Below are positions 45,892 through 58,865 of a DNA stretch of 64,000 bases, one piece after another (position 1 is the first letter of the stretch; the number at the start of each line of letters is the position of its first letter). The DNA is from Epiperipatus broadwayi (lineage: Eukaryota; Onychophora; Udeonychophora; Euonychophora; Peripatidae). A model generated the notes under the pieces. It saw only the letters and a program-made list of their open reading frames with translations. It searched no databases and was not told the DNA's origin. Location of the stretch: positions 6,737,594 through 6,801,593 of the forward strand of contig JAQFVV010012416.1 of NCBI GenBank assembly GCA_028023455.1, written 5' to 3'. The position numbers and the translations under genes are program-made.

Positions 45892-46547
45892 AAATAAGGA
45901 TTTATATTTTTATAAATTTAGAAATTTAAACAGATTTTAAGATTCATTATTTTAAAACATAATATATAAAAAAAATTGACAAAATAAGTAAATGCTATAA
46001 ATGCTATATAGCTTTAAAATAAATTTAAAAATTATTTAATAAATACAATATTTGATTTAATGTTTAAATCTGATATTGGAGTGTGTGTTCATGGCATATT
46101 TAAACAGATGCTTACATACATATGCATAATACCATTATACACACACAATCCAACATCTAGGATTTAAATTTAGGTAGGATGGAGATGGTGGGTGAAAGAT
46201 GATAGAACAGGTGGATGGAACTAAGGTGAAACTAAGATTTGAACTCGAATCTTACTGTTTCAATGTAAACCCCCAATTTTCAGCACTCTATATCTCTCTT
46301 ATAATATAATCTAAGCAGTTGCCACTGGGAGCTATGCCCATTAAAAATTAGATGAGTGGCTAGGAAATCCCCAATCTTGATGTTTTTTATAGAAGAATAG
46401 TGATCTTTAACCCATCCTTCAGACTGCAATCTTCAACCCATCCTTCAGACTGCCCAGCAATCATCATCATGGCCAAGGTGGAGGAGTTCAACACCACCAG
46501 CTGTCAAGAGAAGACATCGAGGAAGAGCAACCTATCCTGAAATGTAA
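45892..46547. other. A+T-rich stretch with short duplicated block
   Basis: A 20-base block AACCCATCCTTCAGACTGC is repeated at about 46399 and 46435. GATTTGAACTCGAATC near 46240 looks like an inverted B box, but no tRNA-like fold surrounds it. No coding sequence. Confidence 0.45.
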
Positions 46548-47030
46548 CAGTGCCCACTACAAATGCCAAACAATTCAGCCTCTAGAAGAAATCGGTAATA
46601 TTCTTCACTACAGAGCTCTATAAATCTTTTAAACTTATAAAAATGTAATCATCCAACTATGAATATTCATAAAGTAATAATTAAATCTTTGTTTAAATTA
46701 AATCTATAAATGTAACTGTATAAGCTTGTTTATCTACCTAACTTTAAAACAAATCTCTAAATTGTAATAACTAAATCATTTAATTATTAAATCTTTTCTG
46801 TAATCTGTGGCCATGCCTAATTTTTTTATTATTTGATTTCATTTTAAATTTATGTGATATGCTATGTCATCATTTCAAAGCAGGGAGAAATAATATAAAT
46901 CTTTAGAGAAAGACAATTAGAAGCTCTCCAATAACAGGTTTCATTGCTTTTTAGCCAATATAACTTGCTGCTTTGAAATCTATTCTCACATACAACAACA
47001 GACTGCTACATGTTCATTGTTACATACATA
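46548..47030. repeat. Diverged copy of the foldback element arm
   Basis: CAGTGCCCACTACAAATGCC through TCACTACAGAGCTCTATAAA, then GTAATCTGTGGCCATGCCTA and ATTTCAAAGCAG through TGCTTTGAAATCTATTCTCA parallel the right arm at 9340-9660 in the same order. It is about 450 bases and heavily substituted. No partner arm is nearby, so this is a fragment. Confidence 0.72.
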
Positions 47031-47950
47031 TATATTTATTTAAGCTGACATCTAGTCACTTTTTAGAGAGGTTTTCAATTATTATGTATTAATTAAATAA
47101 TGGCCAGAGATGATTTGTAAGTGTATTTGTAATTATTATAAAACCTGAAATATGCTTTCCCCTCTCTAGTTAATTATAAAAGAATATATGCAAATTCCAT
47201 TTATTAAAACTGGTGCTATTAATGAACCCCTCTTAGCATGATTAAGATGTGCTAATTTGAGAATTGGGTCAATGTAGTTTTTGCTGAATAAAGCTATAGA
47301 TTTAAGCGACTTATTTTAAATTTGTCTTTAATATATTAATATTATTTATAAGCATTATGAATGTGTTTTTACTAAGCACTATTGTGTATTACACCTTGCT
47401 ATGCTTTCTTTAAATGGGCTCATGTTGAGAGGCCACCCCATTATTTGGTTTGGACAGTTAGACTTCTATTTACATCTGCTCTGACACACTGAACTAAATG
47501 TTCTTTTTTGTGCTAACAAGTTGTAAGATCCAAGGGGTGCAAGTACTAGGTACTGAATCCTGTGAATAACTATACATTCATACCACAATCTTTAATTTAG
47601 TAATTAGTGCCATAGTCTCAGAAACCCAGCTACAGTAACCAATTCATTTCACCCTATTAATTAACTTCAGCATTGATCCAAACCTGAAATCTGGTTTGCC
47701 AAGGGAATCTGTATTTGAGCATATTAATTGTTTACTGATAATAATTTAGAATTAGCAATTTAATGCTTTATGTTATATCATCCTGGTAAGGCTTAGCTTA
47801 TTGCTACAAACCTCAAGGATAATTGGCATATCATATAGGCATGAGTCTTTGATCGCAGGTAGTTATATATATTGTAAGGTGATGCCCAATCCTTATAAAA
47901 AAATAATAATGAGTAACTGATGTTTTAGGATAACATGTATAAAGATTAAA
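47031..47950. other. A+T-rich stretch without recognised genes
   Basis: Nothing supported before the 5' LTR. Confidence 0.45.
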
Positions 47951-50026
47951 TAGGCAGCCAACTTTTAAAACATAATTTTTTAAAGATATTTGGAGATATA
48001 CACATATATATACAAACATAACCATACATTCATAAAGAAATGAATTAATTTATTTTTTTATTAAATGTAGAATAAAATATATACATACACACATTTATAC
48101 ATGAACGTTTAAGATTTTAAATCATGACGTGACAAAAATAATAAAGAAAATATCTGACATTAAATTTTATTAACCAAGTTTCTTTTGTTTAAAAGAAAAA
48201 AAAGAGTAAACCTTGTTGATTTTGGAACGTGGAAAAAAACTAAGCAACAGGAATTTTTAGTTGTTGGTTGGTTTTTGTTCAAATGGAGTATGTGAAAGTA
48301 AAGTTGTAGAATAAGAATATTTTAATTGTTGTCATATTAGTTATTATAATTTCCTTTTGTTATTAAAAAGAACTGTTTCATATTTGGAATTTCATTATTT
48401 ATTAGTGTAAAATATTTTAAAAAAAGACGTTGTTTAAGTGATGAACTTAAGTTCGTTCAAATAAATTCTAAGAGCTTCATATTTATTTATTGTTGTCAAA
48501 AATATAATTATTATAAAATGTTTCTTGTAAAAGATAAAGTCAACTAATGATGAAATAGAATTTTATTAACACCAATTTATATTACTTTTAAAGTAAAATT
48601 TTTATCATGCATCTCATATATATATAAATAAAAATTGCATAGAAATAGTGTTCGTTTTTATATTATAACACAAGCCTTGGAAAAAGATTTATATTTAACA
48701 ATTTATACATGTGGATATAAAATCTAACGATGCAATTTTGCTAATTAAGTGTCACAGGATCTTTCTATCTCCTTGATGTCATTGGCAGGTGATGAAGTAT
48801 AATATTCATTGGTATATTTAATGTTTAAATCAGTGTGGAATGATCTGGAGATGGAATTGGAAAGGCGATGGCTATGAAATCAAAAGCCCAGGAAATTGAT
48901 TTTATCATGGGAATTGTTAATGCTTGGAATGTTTAATATGATTTAATATGCGTGAATAAAAGAAAGACATTATTTGCTAAGAACACTGAAGGCCACTCTT
49001 GAAAATTTAACCTGCTATTGTTTTAAAGAAATCCAAGATTTCAATTAATGCTTATAAATGTTTTAAATTTTGTATTTTTTTTTTAGTGTATACTGAGAGT
49101 TGAGTTACAAGTTTTCTCACCCTGTTATTCATTTGCAGAAAACATTTTTTTTTTAAAAGGAACCCATTTATTTAAATTTATATAAGGAAAGAGAGATACA
49201 AATACACAATTCAAGGTATGCATAGATAATTTTTTTTTTATGTTTGTAAATAAAATATTAACGTAATTGAACACATTAAATGGACAATGACTTAAAAGAC
49301 AAAAGATAAGATTTTACACATATACATTTTAATTAGACATTTAATATGTTAACATTAAATATTAATTAGACTTACTAATAAGTAATTTTATATAAATACA
49401 TTTTCTTGTTTGCATGAATAACTGTTTATGAATGAATTATATCTACAAAACACAAATTAGCAATTCATGGACATAACCTTGAGATACATTTAAAGAACAT
49501 AAACAAAATGATAATTGTACATCTAGTAATATAATTTCATATTTAAAATAATTGATACTTTATTGTACATTATGCACTATAATTTTATAATTTTTATTTC
49601 AATTGATATTTTAATATTTAAATCACAGCTAGTCTTATTGTAGTAAAGACAAATCAATATTTTATTATATCCATGTATATATTTTATTAATTTATAAATA
49701 TTATAAATTTAACCCCGATTTGTTAATAAATATTTGTTGTTTGAAGTTAAAATCTTTGTGTCTCTGGTCTATAGATTATTGAGCATCATTCATACTTCAC
49801 TCACCAGAATAGCTATTATACATATATACAGATTTTTAATATATTATTAGCAATAGCCATTAAGGATCTATATAGAGGTCATATTATTGCCATCCTATTT
49901 ATATCCATCCTTGAGCAGAGTTAAAGGCAAATGTCTACACTGAGTTAGAACCCCGAGTTATAATAGAACCTGTAAGTAGAGAAGGCTCTGGGTGTACCAT
50001 CCTAAAGGGTTTTTCCGGTCTGTTAC
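47951..50026 (+). repeat. 5' LTR of the long-LTR element
   Basis: It starts TAGGCAGCCAACTTTTAAAA and ends GTCTGTTAC, beside A. It matches 53580-55672 with scattered substitutions and small indels. No gene is seen inside it. Confidence 0.87.
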
Positions 50027-50911
50027 ATATTTTGGCGCACAACATTTTGGGCCTGAAAATTTAAGTCCACCACAGATACAAACTACATACTGTTACATTT
50101 TTGACACCATGAACAGTGAAGCCTGAATAATAGGTACATTAACATATATAGACTTAATGAAAGTTGATTCTTACATCGCATTCGTAATAGCCAATTATTA
50201 AATTCATTCTAGTTTATTGTCTGTTATATTTTTGGCATGCAATGTGGTAAGCTCAAATACTTAGGTTCACTGCATGTGAATAGTTATGTCTATTATATTT
50301 TTATACACAATGTGTTGAGCTTTAAAGAGTTAAGTCTATCATATTTTACTGTATATTTTTAGTGTGACATAAATTGAATTTATGAGAAATTTGTCCATAA
50401 TTTCAGTATAACCTGATACATCATATTTTAGTTAATCACTTAATAGACTATATATTATATAACCCTATGGATTAAATGGTGTGGCAACTTAATGGTATTA
50501 TTAACTTAGTCAATCAACAATAAGTTCAAATAACTCTGAGTGAAAGTATGAATTGATAAATAGAGACCAAAACTAAATAGATGGTCAAGAATCTAATAAG
50601 AGTAGGCAAGTGAGGCAGATAAAAGGCAAAATATATAAAACCAGCATTAATACCAATGATATGTAAAATACTTAAGGTAACCAAAATCACATGAGATGAC
50701 ACAGGTTGATGGGAGATCCTATGATATATTATATGTATTATATAGGAAATTAAAAAAAAACTTTACATTCATAGAGTAAATATTTTAAAGTAAAATATTA
50801 ATTTACATCATATGTTGCTTAGAAGTGCAAGATATAAAGTAAGTATGAATATAAGAATTAAGTGTAAAGCCACAGAATGTTAGTGGCAATGAAGCTGAGC
50901 ATGATCCTAAA
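50027..50911 (+). other. Leader of the long-LTR element, with primer-binding-like site
   Basis: TGGCGCACAACATTTTGGGC at 50033-50052 resembles the tRNA-Lys type primer site (TGGCGCCCAACGTGGGGC), five bases after the LTR end. The rest of the leader, about 860 bases, has no ORF. Confidence 0.7.
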
Positions 50912-52447
50912 ATGGAACCAGTACGATCAGTAGACATAAATGTGCCCAGGGAGTCAATGATTGGAGCTGAGCATTCTTTCTCAATGCAAGAGGAAAAACA
51001 AATGATATCTCAAATTCAAGGAGACTCAAATGAACAGTCTGCTCAATCACCTGGAATTGGACTAACACATGTTACAGAAGATAGTGGAGCCATGATGCAG
51101 ATGTTCCAAACATTATTGGGTCAGATGGATAGCATGAGTGGTCAGATGAATGGCATGAATGGTTGGATGGATGCCATGAGTGGTCAGATGAATGGTCAGA
51201 TGGATAGCATGAGTGGTCAGATATATACAGTCAAGGCTGACATGAATGGTCGGATGGATGCCATGAGTGGTCAAATAGATACAGTCAAGCTGAAATAAGC
51301 AACATGGTAACCAAGGTTGATATTGACAAAATAGAAACTGGATTGAAAGAAAATATATGTGGTTTAGGAGAAGATTTAAAGAAAAATATTGACAAATTAG
51401 ATGAGGAGGTTAAGAAAAGAATTAGTGGAATTGAAATGAAATTTTCTACAGCCATGGAGAAGTTATCTTCAGAGATGAATAAAGTGCATAACAGTAATAG
51501 GGAATTGAAACAAGATATAGAAGAGATGAGAATAAAGATGAATGTAGCGAGCTTGCAGTGTCAAGAGTGATATACTGAATTTAAAAAAAGCAATATTATC
51601 CAAATTGATAGCAAAATTGAGGAGGTTCACCAAGCCCAGGAATCCACTAAGATAGAGAATATGAAGGTTACTATGGCAACCAAAACTGATATTGACGATT
51701 TGGAGACCAAAATAAATAGCAATTTGGAAACAAAGATAGAGTGTATAAAGAAAAATATAGATAGGATAGAAGCTAAAACTTATGATATTAATAGTAGGAT
51801 GGATAGTATTAGCAGTGATATTAATGATATAAAAAAACCACCTAGTTTCATTTTTGAATCCAATCGAAGTACTAAGTATTCTTTTACTGTGAAAACTTCC
51901 TCTTGAATTTGAATCTTCTGCTACTTGGACTCAGCAAGTACCTGAAGACATAATAGAAAATCATTCCACCAATTTTAAGTTGGGAGGAGTGATCCCAAAA
52001 ACATTTTGGAATGATGCTGATTCAATCCTGCCCATGAAGAGTATGGGAATGAATACATTAGACGATCGAGCAAAACAAGTTAATGTGAGCATCCAATGTT
52101 CAGAACATAAAGTTTGCTCTAAATACAAGGTCCATGAACATAGTAGCAAAATCCTAGAAAGACTACTATATGCTCAAGGACTTTTCACAAAAGAAAATTG
52201 TCTTATTAGTGAAGCCAACTTTGAAAGGACAAATGAAGTCGATACACTTGTTCATCTTAAATGTGTATTATGGCACAACAAGTCTCTTCATAATCAGGAA
52301 GATGACCAAGTCATAGACAGTTGCCAGATGATACTGGAGTCAACCATACTCCCTGCAAAGAAACAGAAAGGTCCCAGGTTCCATAAGCTTTGCAACACTT
52401 ATGAAGATCCCTTCACATTTATTGAATATGTGAATGAAAGTCCTTAA
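50912..52447 (+). pseudogene. Coiled-coil gag-like protein, broken
   Basis: The frame starts MEPVRSVDINVP. From about residue 65 it has repeats of the type MDSMSGQMNG (several copies), then long coiled-coil stretches rich in K, E, I and L (IDKIETGLKENICGLGEDLK and beyond). It is broken by a frameshift near 51290-51304, a TGA at 51568-51570 and a frameshift near 51900, then continues into an unrecognised segment (GGVIPKTFWNDADSILPM) ending at 52447. The coiled coils fit a gag-type assembly function; no zinc knuckle is seen. The last segment could be the start of the lost pol or part of gag. Confidence 0.72.
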
Positions 52448-52569
52448 AAAGAGAAAGGCACAAATTAAGAGACAGACTTCATGATTGTGACATGGAACAT
52501 AAAAATGGACTTTCTTAATGATTGAACCCTGTAAATAATGTTGAGTATATATGAATATAAAAGAAAAAA

Positions 52570-53094
52570 ATGTTAAGTTTACTTTTGACTATTAAATCTT
52601 ATAAAAATAATAGGAGGTGGGTGAAGCAGACAGAACGGATAGTGAATTACCTAAATTGGTGTTCAAATGAATCTACTGGATTCACACCCATCCAATTACA
52701 TTTTAACCAACCTATTCTTTTGTTATTTGTAAAATACCAACCTCCACTTGAATGTCATCACTATGACAAAGAAACTAAAATTCAAATGGCTCGCCAACAG
52801 TTAATTAATAAATCTAATTTTAGAAATAAGAAGAGGAAGAAAAGTAGACATCACTTTAAGATTGGAGACAAGGTTTTTGTGAGAACACATAACCCAAGTA
52901 AATCAATGGATAATGTTTATCATAAATTTTGTCAACAATGTGCTGGACCATATGCTATTGTGAAACAAGCTGGCCTAAATGTATTTTGGTTAAATATTGA
53001 GGGAGAAATAAAAGGAAGTTATAATGCTCGGATATTGAGCCATACATTGGTTGGTAAGAAGAATTGCCAAATACAGAAGCTTAGTTATTCATAA
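52570..53094 (+). pseudogene. Integrase C-terminal remnant
   Basis: It contains NLNWCSNESTGFTPIQLHFN-like wording (NESTGFTPIQLHF), the end of a retroviral-type integrase core, then FKIGDKVFVRTHNP and YNARIL, the C-terminal DNA-binding part. The catalytic core upstream is absent: the region directly before (52448-52569) is non-coding. An internal deletion has fused the gag end to the integrase end. Its usual job is integration of the cDNA; this relic cannot catalyse it. Confidence 0.78.
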
Positions 53095-53579
53095 ACAGAT
53101 GATCATGATTAAAGTAGGTGAAAGAAGAGTTTATAAAAAAATGTAAATGGGTATATGCAAGTATATTGTAATGAGAAAGATAGCATTGTTCATGAGGAAA
53201 TGGCTAGAGTAGGTAGATGTGATGAGGATACACTCAAATTAATGTTGAAATATTTTATTGAGGTATTTTAGAATCGGCTGAGATGTGGGAATTGACTCAT
53301 ACAATGTGGGTATCCCACATTTTGTTCAGCTCTTATAAAAATCCAATAAGACTCTCAGGGAGCAGGATATAGGCTGACGAATCCAAATATGTGCCTTCTG
53401 GAACAGAGACACTTAACCAGTCAAATTCAGGATATTCAACCATCATATAGTCAGTAATTCTAGTAAAGATAATAGGAACAATGCTAATGATGACAGCAAT
53501 TCAATGTTAAGATGAAAGAGATAAGGGTAAGAATCTAAAAAACATGAGATATATATATATAAATAAATAAATGTATATA
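53095..53579 (+). other. 3' internal region of the long-LTR element
   Basis: Non-coding. A purine-rich stretch (AAGATGAAAGAGATAAGGG, 53511-53529) lies about 50 bases before the LTR and may be the old polypurine tract. Confidence 0.5.
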
Positions 53580-55669
53580 TAGGCAGCCAACTTTTAAAAC
53601 ATAATTTTTTAAAGATATTTGGAGACATACACACACACACATATATATATATATGGTTATGTTTGTATATATATACAAACATAACCATACATTCATAAAG
53701 GAATGAACTAATTTATTTTTTTTATTAAATGTAGAAAAAAAAATATACATACACACATTTATACATGAACGTTTAAGATTTTAAATCATGTTGTGACAAA
53801 AATAATAAAGAAAATATCTGGCATTCAATTTTAAATCAAGTTTCTTTTGTTTAAAAAAAAAAAAAAAGAGTAAACTTTTGTTGATTTTGGAATGTGGAAA
53901 AAACTAAGCAACAGGAATTTTTAGTTGTTGGTTGGTTTTTGTTCAAATGGAGTACATGAAAGTAAAGTTGTAGAATAAGAATATTTTAATTGTTGTTATA
54001 TTAGTTATTATGATTTCCTTTTGTTATTAAAAAAAACTGTTTAATATTTGGAATTTCATTATTTATTAGTGTAAAATATTTTTAAAAAAGGAAAAAAGAC
54101 ATTGTTTAAGTGATGAACTTTCGTTCATTCAAATAAATTCAAAGAGCTTCATATTTATTTATCTTTGTCAAAAATATAATTATTATAAAATGTTTTTTGT
54201 AAAAGATAAAGTCAACTAATGATGAAATAGAATTTTATTAACACTAATTTATATTACTTTTAAAATAAAATCTTTATCATGCGTCTCATATATATATAAA
54301 TAAAAACTGTATAGAAATAATGTTCGTTTTTATATTATAACACAAGCCTTGGAAAAAGATTTATATTTAACAATTTATATGTGTGGATATAAAATCTAAT
54401 GATGCAATTTTGCTAATTAAGTGTCACAGGATCTTTCTATCTCCTTGGTGTCATTGGCAGGTGATGGAGTATAATATTCATTGGTATATTTAATATTTAA
54501 ATCAGTGTGGAATGATCTGGAGATGGAATTGGAAAGGCGATGGCTATAAAATCAAAAGCCCAGGAATTCGATTTCGTCATGGGAATTGTTAATGCTTGGA
54601 ATGTTTAATATGATTTAATATGCGTGAATAAAAGAAAGACATTATCTGCTAAGAACACTGAAGCCACTCTTGAAAATTTAACCTGCTATTGTTTTAAAGA
54701 AATCCAAGATTTCAATTAATGCTTATAAATGTTTTAAATTTTGTAATTTTTTTTAGTGTATACTGAGAGTTGAGTTACAAGTTTTCTCACCCTGTTATTT
54801 ATTTGCAGAAAACATTTTTTAAAAAGGAACCCATTTATTTAAATTTATATAAGGAAAGAGAGATACAAATACACAACTCAAGGTATGCATAGATAATTTT
54901 TTTTTATGTTTGTAAATAAAATATTAACGTAATTGGACACATTAAATGACAAAAGGTAAGATTTTACACATATACATTTTAATTAGACATTTAATATGTT
55001 AACATTAAATATTAATTAGACTTACTAATAAGTAATTTTATATAAATACATTTTTTTGTTTGCTTGAATAACTGTTTATGAATGAATTATATCTACAAAA
55101 CACAAATTAGCAATTCATGGACATAACCTTGAGGTACATTTAAAAGACATAAACAAAATGATAATTGTACATCTAGTAATATATTTCATATTTAAAATAA
55201 TTGATACTTTATTGTACATTATGCACTATAATTTTATAATTTTTATTTCAATTGATATTTTAATATTTAAATCACATCTAGTCTTATTGTAGTAAAGACA
55301 AATCAATATTTTATTATATCCATATATATATTTTACTAATTTATAAATATTATAAATTTAACCCCGATTTGTTAATAAATATTTGTTGTTTGAAGTTAAA
55401 ATCTTTGTATCTCTGGTCTCTAGATTATTAAGCATCATTCATACTTCACTCACCAGAATAGCTATTATACATATATACAGATTTTTAATATATTATTAGC
55501 AATAGCCATTAAGGATCTATATAGAAGTCATATTCCCATCCTATTTAAATCCATCCTTGAGGAGAGTTAAAGGCAAATGTCTACACTGAGTTAGAACCCC
55601 GAGTCATAATAGGACCTGTAAGTAAAGAAGGCTCTGGGTGTACCATCCTAAAGGGTTTTTTCAGTCTGT

Positions 55670-55672
<3 letters not shown>
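53580..55672 (+). repeat. 3' LTR of the long-LTR element
   Basis: It matches the 5' LTR, with differences such as an added (AC)n/(AT)n run and a perfect inverted block near 53652-53690 (GGTTATGTTTGTATATATAT and its complement), and a shorter block near 54945. It ends CTGTTAC at about 55666-55672, followed by a TA run. Confidence 0.87.

Positions 55673-55707
<35 letters not shown>
55673..55707. repeat. (TA)n microsatellite after the LTR
   Basis: About 17 TA units directly after the 3' LTR end. It may have grown from the LTR end or target and hides the target duplication. Confidence 0.9.
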
Positions 55708-55710
<3 letters not shown>

Positions 55711-56756
55711 GATGAGACTTATGTACTATAATTATCTCATCATTGTTGTAATGCCTGTGTGTGTAAACTCTGCAATCAATGCATATTATTCTGTTCCTTA
55801 TATTTAACCAGTTTGTTTAATTTTGTTTATTAAAGATATTTAAATTTACTATTGTTTAGTGTGTTTCTTGCAATCCATTTCAAATCGAATCCAAATCAAA
55901 TACAACCCAAATCTAAATTAAATATAATCTTATTAATATATATGCATTATCTTAGTAAACCATAAGTGTAGAAATGTCGCTTTAGTATTTATTATTAAAT
56001 TGTTAATTATCCCATTGACTCTCATGTTCCACCTTTTCTCAGCTGGCTTGTAAATTAAATTGAGATCGAATGTAATCTCATATATGTCATCCATATGGTA
56101 TTAAATCATGAAGTGCAGGTAAATGAGTTGAAGCATGGTCAGATTTGAGGTCTCAACATCTCATCTGGATTAGCTTTGGTGTAATTTGCCTTAACTCTGG
56201 ATTTTGTTGTGTGAATGTACAAATATGACTGTTACGGTATTTAAATATTGCAATAACATAGTTTAGTTCCTTCTTTCTATGAGTTCATATTGGTCTTTAT
56301 TTAAATAATTATTTTTATTTAAAAACTTTAAAATTATTTTATAAATATAATTTTCTATGAAAGGAAAAATAGTTTTTGTTTGTTTATCTATGTGTGGTTG
56401 CTTGATATTACATAATTTCAGGCTGTCATTTAATTTAGTAATAGAGATGACTTTTATCGAAGCTATGAATAATAAAAAACAGAACTATTTTTTATTATAT
56501 GCATCTTCATGCATTTGGGGATCATGCATCCTTTTTATATGTATTTGTTCATCTGATCATGATTACATCATTCCACAAGGGATTAAAAGCAGATAGAAAA
56601 CAGTCCCTATCTCCTGATTCATACAATGTTAAATAAACTAGTTGAATGAAATGCCAGTGATGTAATAATAAGTAAGTACCATATGGAAGGAACTGATAAT
56701 TATATTTTCATCTTTCACTATAAAAATATTTATTATTTATATATTATTTATTTTAG
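55708..56756. other. A+T-rich stretch upstream of a CRAL-TRIO exon, probably intron
   Basis: No repeated element recognised. The 79-codon ORF at 56357-56596 is hydrophobic by base composition and has no motif. If the CRAL-TRIO exon at 56757 is not the first, this is intron. Confidence 0.5.
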
Positions 56757-56916
56757 ATTCCCAATATTTGCTGCGTTTTTTACGAGCTAAAAAATTTAGT
56801 ATAACTGCTGCCCGGGAATCATTGGATAAATATTTACTAATCAGGAACAAGCTACCCTCATTATTAAAGAATTTAGATATTCAGGATCCAAAAACAGCAA
56901 AATTTATTGATTCAGG
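56757..56916 (+). CDS. CRAL-TRIO family protein, internal exon (N-terminal domain)
   Basis: A 160-nt exon with an AG acceptor (TTTATTTTAG before 56757) and a GTAAAT donor at 56917. It enters in phase 1 and leaves in phase 2. The reading is SQYLLRFLRAKKFSITAARE.., then LDKYLLIRNKLPSLLKNLDI, then DPKTAKFIDSG. LLRFLRAKKF is the hallmark of the N-terminal helical domain of Sec14-like CRAL-TRIO proteins, and the spacing to the next exon is right. These proteins carry hydrophobic ligands (tocopherol, retinal, phosphoinositides) between membranes. No stops. Family members in animals are closest in style to the tocopherol-transfer/clavesin group; which paralogue cannot be told from two exons. Confidence 0.93.
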
Positions 56917-58244
56917 GTAAATATTTAATTATTTGCTAATTTCGTTTATTTTATGAACTATATATGTTTCATCATCATAAACACGTGATTCTTGTAATTC
57001 AAAATGGCGGCCGTGAGCGCATACTAAATCAGCACCCTTTTATTTATATGTATAATAAAATGAATTTAGATTTAAAATTTAAATGGAAATTATTTATATT
57101 TAAAAAAGTAATTGTCTCAAAGCTGATAATTGTTTTTAATTGTTCATTATTTAAAAGTAATCTTAAATAAACAAAATTGTTTTAACGTTTATACCTATTA
57201 TTCACAACCTATTATCCACATAAAATTTCAAAACTAATATTTTATCTTTTATAATAAAAAATTTTGTACATATATTTATAAATAAATTAGTTTACTTGTA
57301 GTAAGCTATCTGTTTTTCTTATCATAGCAAAATTTGAATTGATTGACATCATCAGGTGATCATGTGATGTTTATTGGCTTAAATTTGGTTTATATTAATT
57401 ATATTATTTTGGAAACACAAGTATTATAACCATTCAATGTAAAATAAATATAAGTAAGTGATTTGAATCATTTGATATATATATATATATTGAAAGTATA
57501 ATACATAACATAAGCAGTGCAAAAGATAATCTACGACATTTACTATTGTTGGTACTGTTATAATTAATTCATTCAAGGTAATTTCTTGTCTTGTAAACAA
57601 CTTTTAAATTAAAAAAACAGCAAGGCAATAATGTGATCTGTCATTTGTAGTCAGTTATTGTAATCTATTATTAGTAATTCCATTAGGTATCAGGCCTGTA
57701 ATCTATTATTAGTGATTTAGTCTGTCAATTATAGCCATAAGTTTAGGTAGTGTTAGTTACATTTATGCCTGAAATTAAAATATGGAATCTCAAAACAACA
57801 ATATTCAATATAATATTTATACTATTAAAATTTTATATTTACATCAATATCGAGCATTTACTATATTTTATGCAAATAAAAATTACACTTGTCCTCTGTA
57901 TAATCCTCTGGACTATAATTTTTTTTTTTAAAGAATGCATTTGTGAAGATTCAAAGAATAGTAATTTTAAATTAATTCATGTAACATTTTAAAAAAATAT
58001 TATTATATGGCCTACCTTATTCTTTAAATTCTTTATCAATATAAGTAATAATTTGTTTTCATTTTTTCATAATAATATCTTTTATTCTTCTTACTGAAAT
58101 ACTTTATCTTTTATTACCAATATGTCATTTTATAATTGTAGTGTAATTGAAATGCAAGTACTCAGAATATCAACAAATAAAACAATATAATTCTGTATAT
58201 ACTTCTTCCTTCTTCTTCTTCAGTAATTTTGCTTACTCATATAT

Positions 58245-58448
58245 AACAATATATCTTAATAAATAATCACAAACTTCTTACACCTTTAAGCAAATAATGT
58301 TTATTAATATAATAGCAGTCCTAAGGTAGAAAAATAAATTGAAATCTGAAGAAGAGTGCCAGAAACAGTCAAAACTGTAATTATATTAATAAACATTATT
58401 TGCTTAAAGGTGTAAAAAGTTTGTGATTATTTAATAAGATATATTGTT
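58245..58448. repeat. 200-bp MITE in the CRAL-TRIO intron
   Basis: About 65-bp inverted repeats: AACAATATATCTTAATAAAT at the left and ATTTAATAAGATATATTGTT at the right. They run through TTACACCTTTAAGCAAATAA and its complement. The middle is about 70 bases. Non-coding. Confidence 0.85.
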
Positions 58449-58865
58449 AAATAAAACCACAAATAAATGATGAAAAAGCGAAAAGTTATCATTACACACA
58501 AACACAATATATATATATATATATAGTTCACTTTTCGGTCACTTCCCATGATGCACTTCACAACTGTCTGCTTTCTACACGTTTTTCCAAACTCTTTGGC
58601 CCAGTTCTGCTGCTGCTCGTGAACACGTTGGCTTCGCACTAGAACGCTGCACTGCCACTTAAATTTCTTTCAGCTATTATTACTTAAAATCTCTCAGCAC
58701 CGTTCACTTGATAGATTCACTGGTAATGAGGACCACGCACTTTGTTGTTCAATCTATTTATATCCATCTTTTGGTCTCTGGCAATCCAGGCTTCATTCTT
58801 GACCGTTATCAGTCTTGCATTTCCCATTAGTGTTTTTAATCATGTTTTCAATTTCCATTGTATCA

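Larger units (their letters stand above)
47951..55672 (+). mobile_element. Non-autonomous LTR retrotransposon with about 2.08-kb LTRs
   Basis: Two direct repeats (47951-50026 and 53580-55672) match along almost their whole length. The interior (50027-53579) has a primer-binding-like site, a coiled-coil gag and an integrase C-terminal piece, but no protease, reverse transcriptase or RNase H. The pol has been deleted, so the element depends on others, as do the large non-autonomous LTR elements known as LARDs. The LTR start may be a few bases upstream (TGTATA), and I cannot see a target duplication. Confidence 0.85.

Noticed and set aside
56357-56596. 79-codon ORF as a possible first CRAL-TRIO exon
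   Set aside because: It does not resemble the acidic N-terminal region of the family and has no donor in the needed phase.
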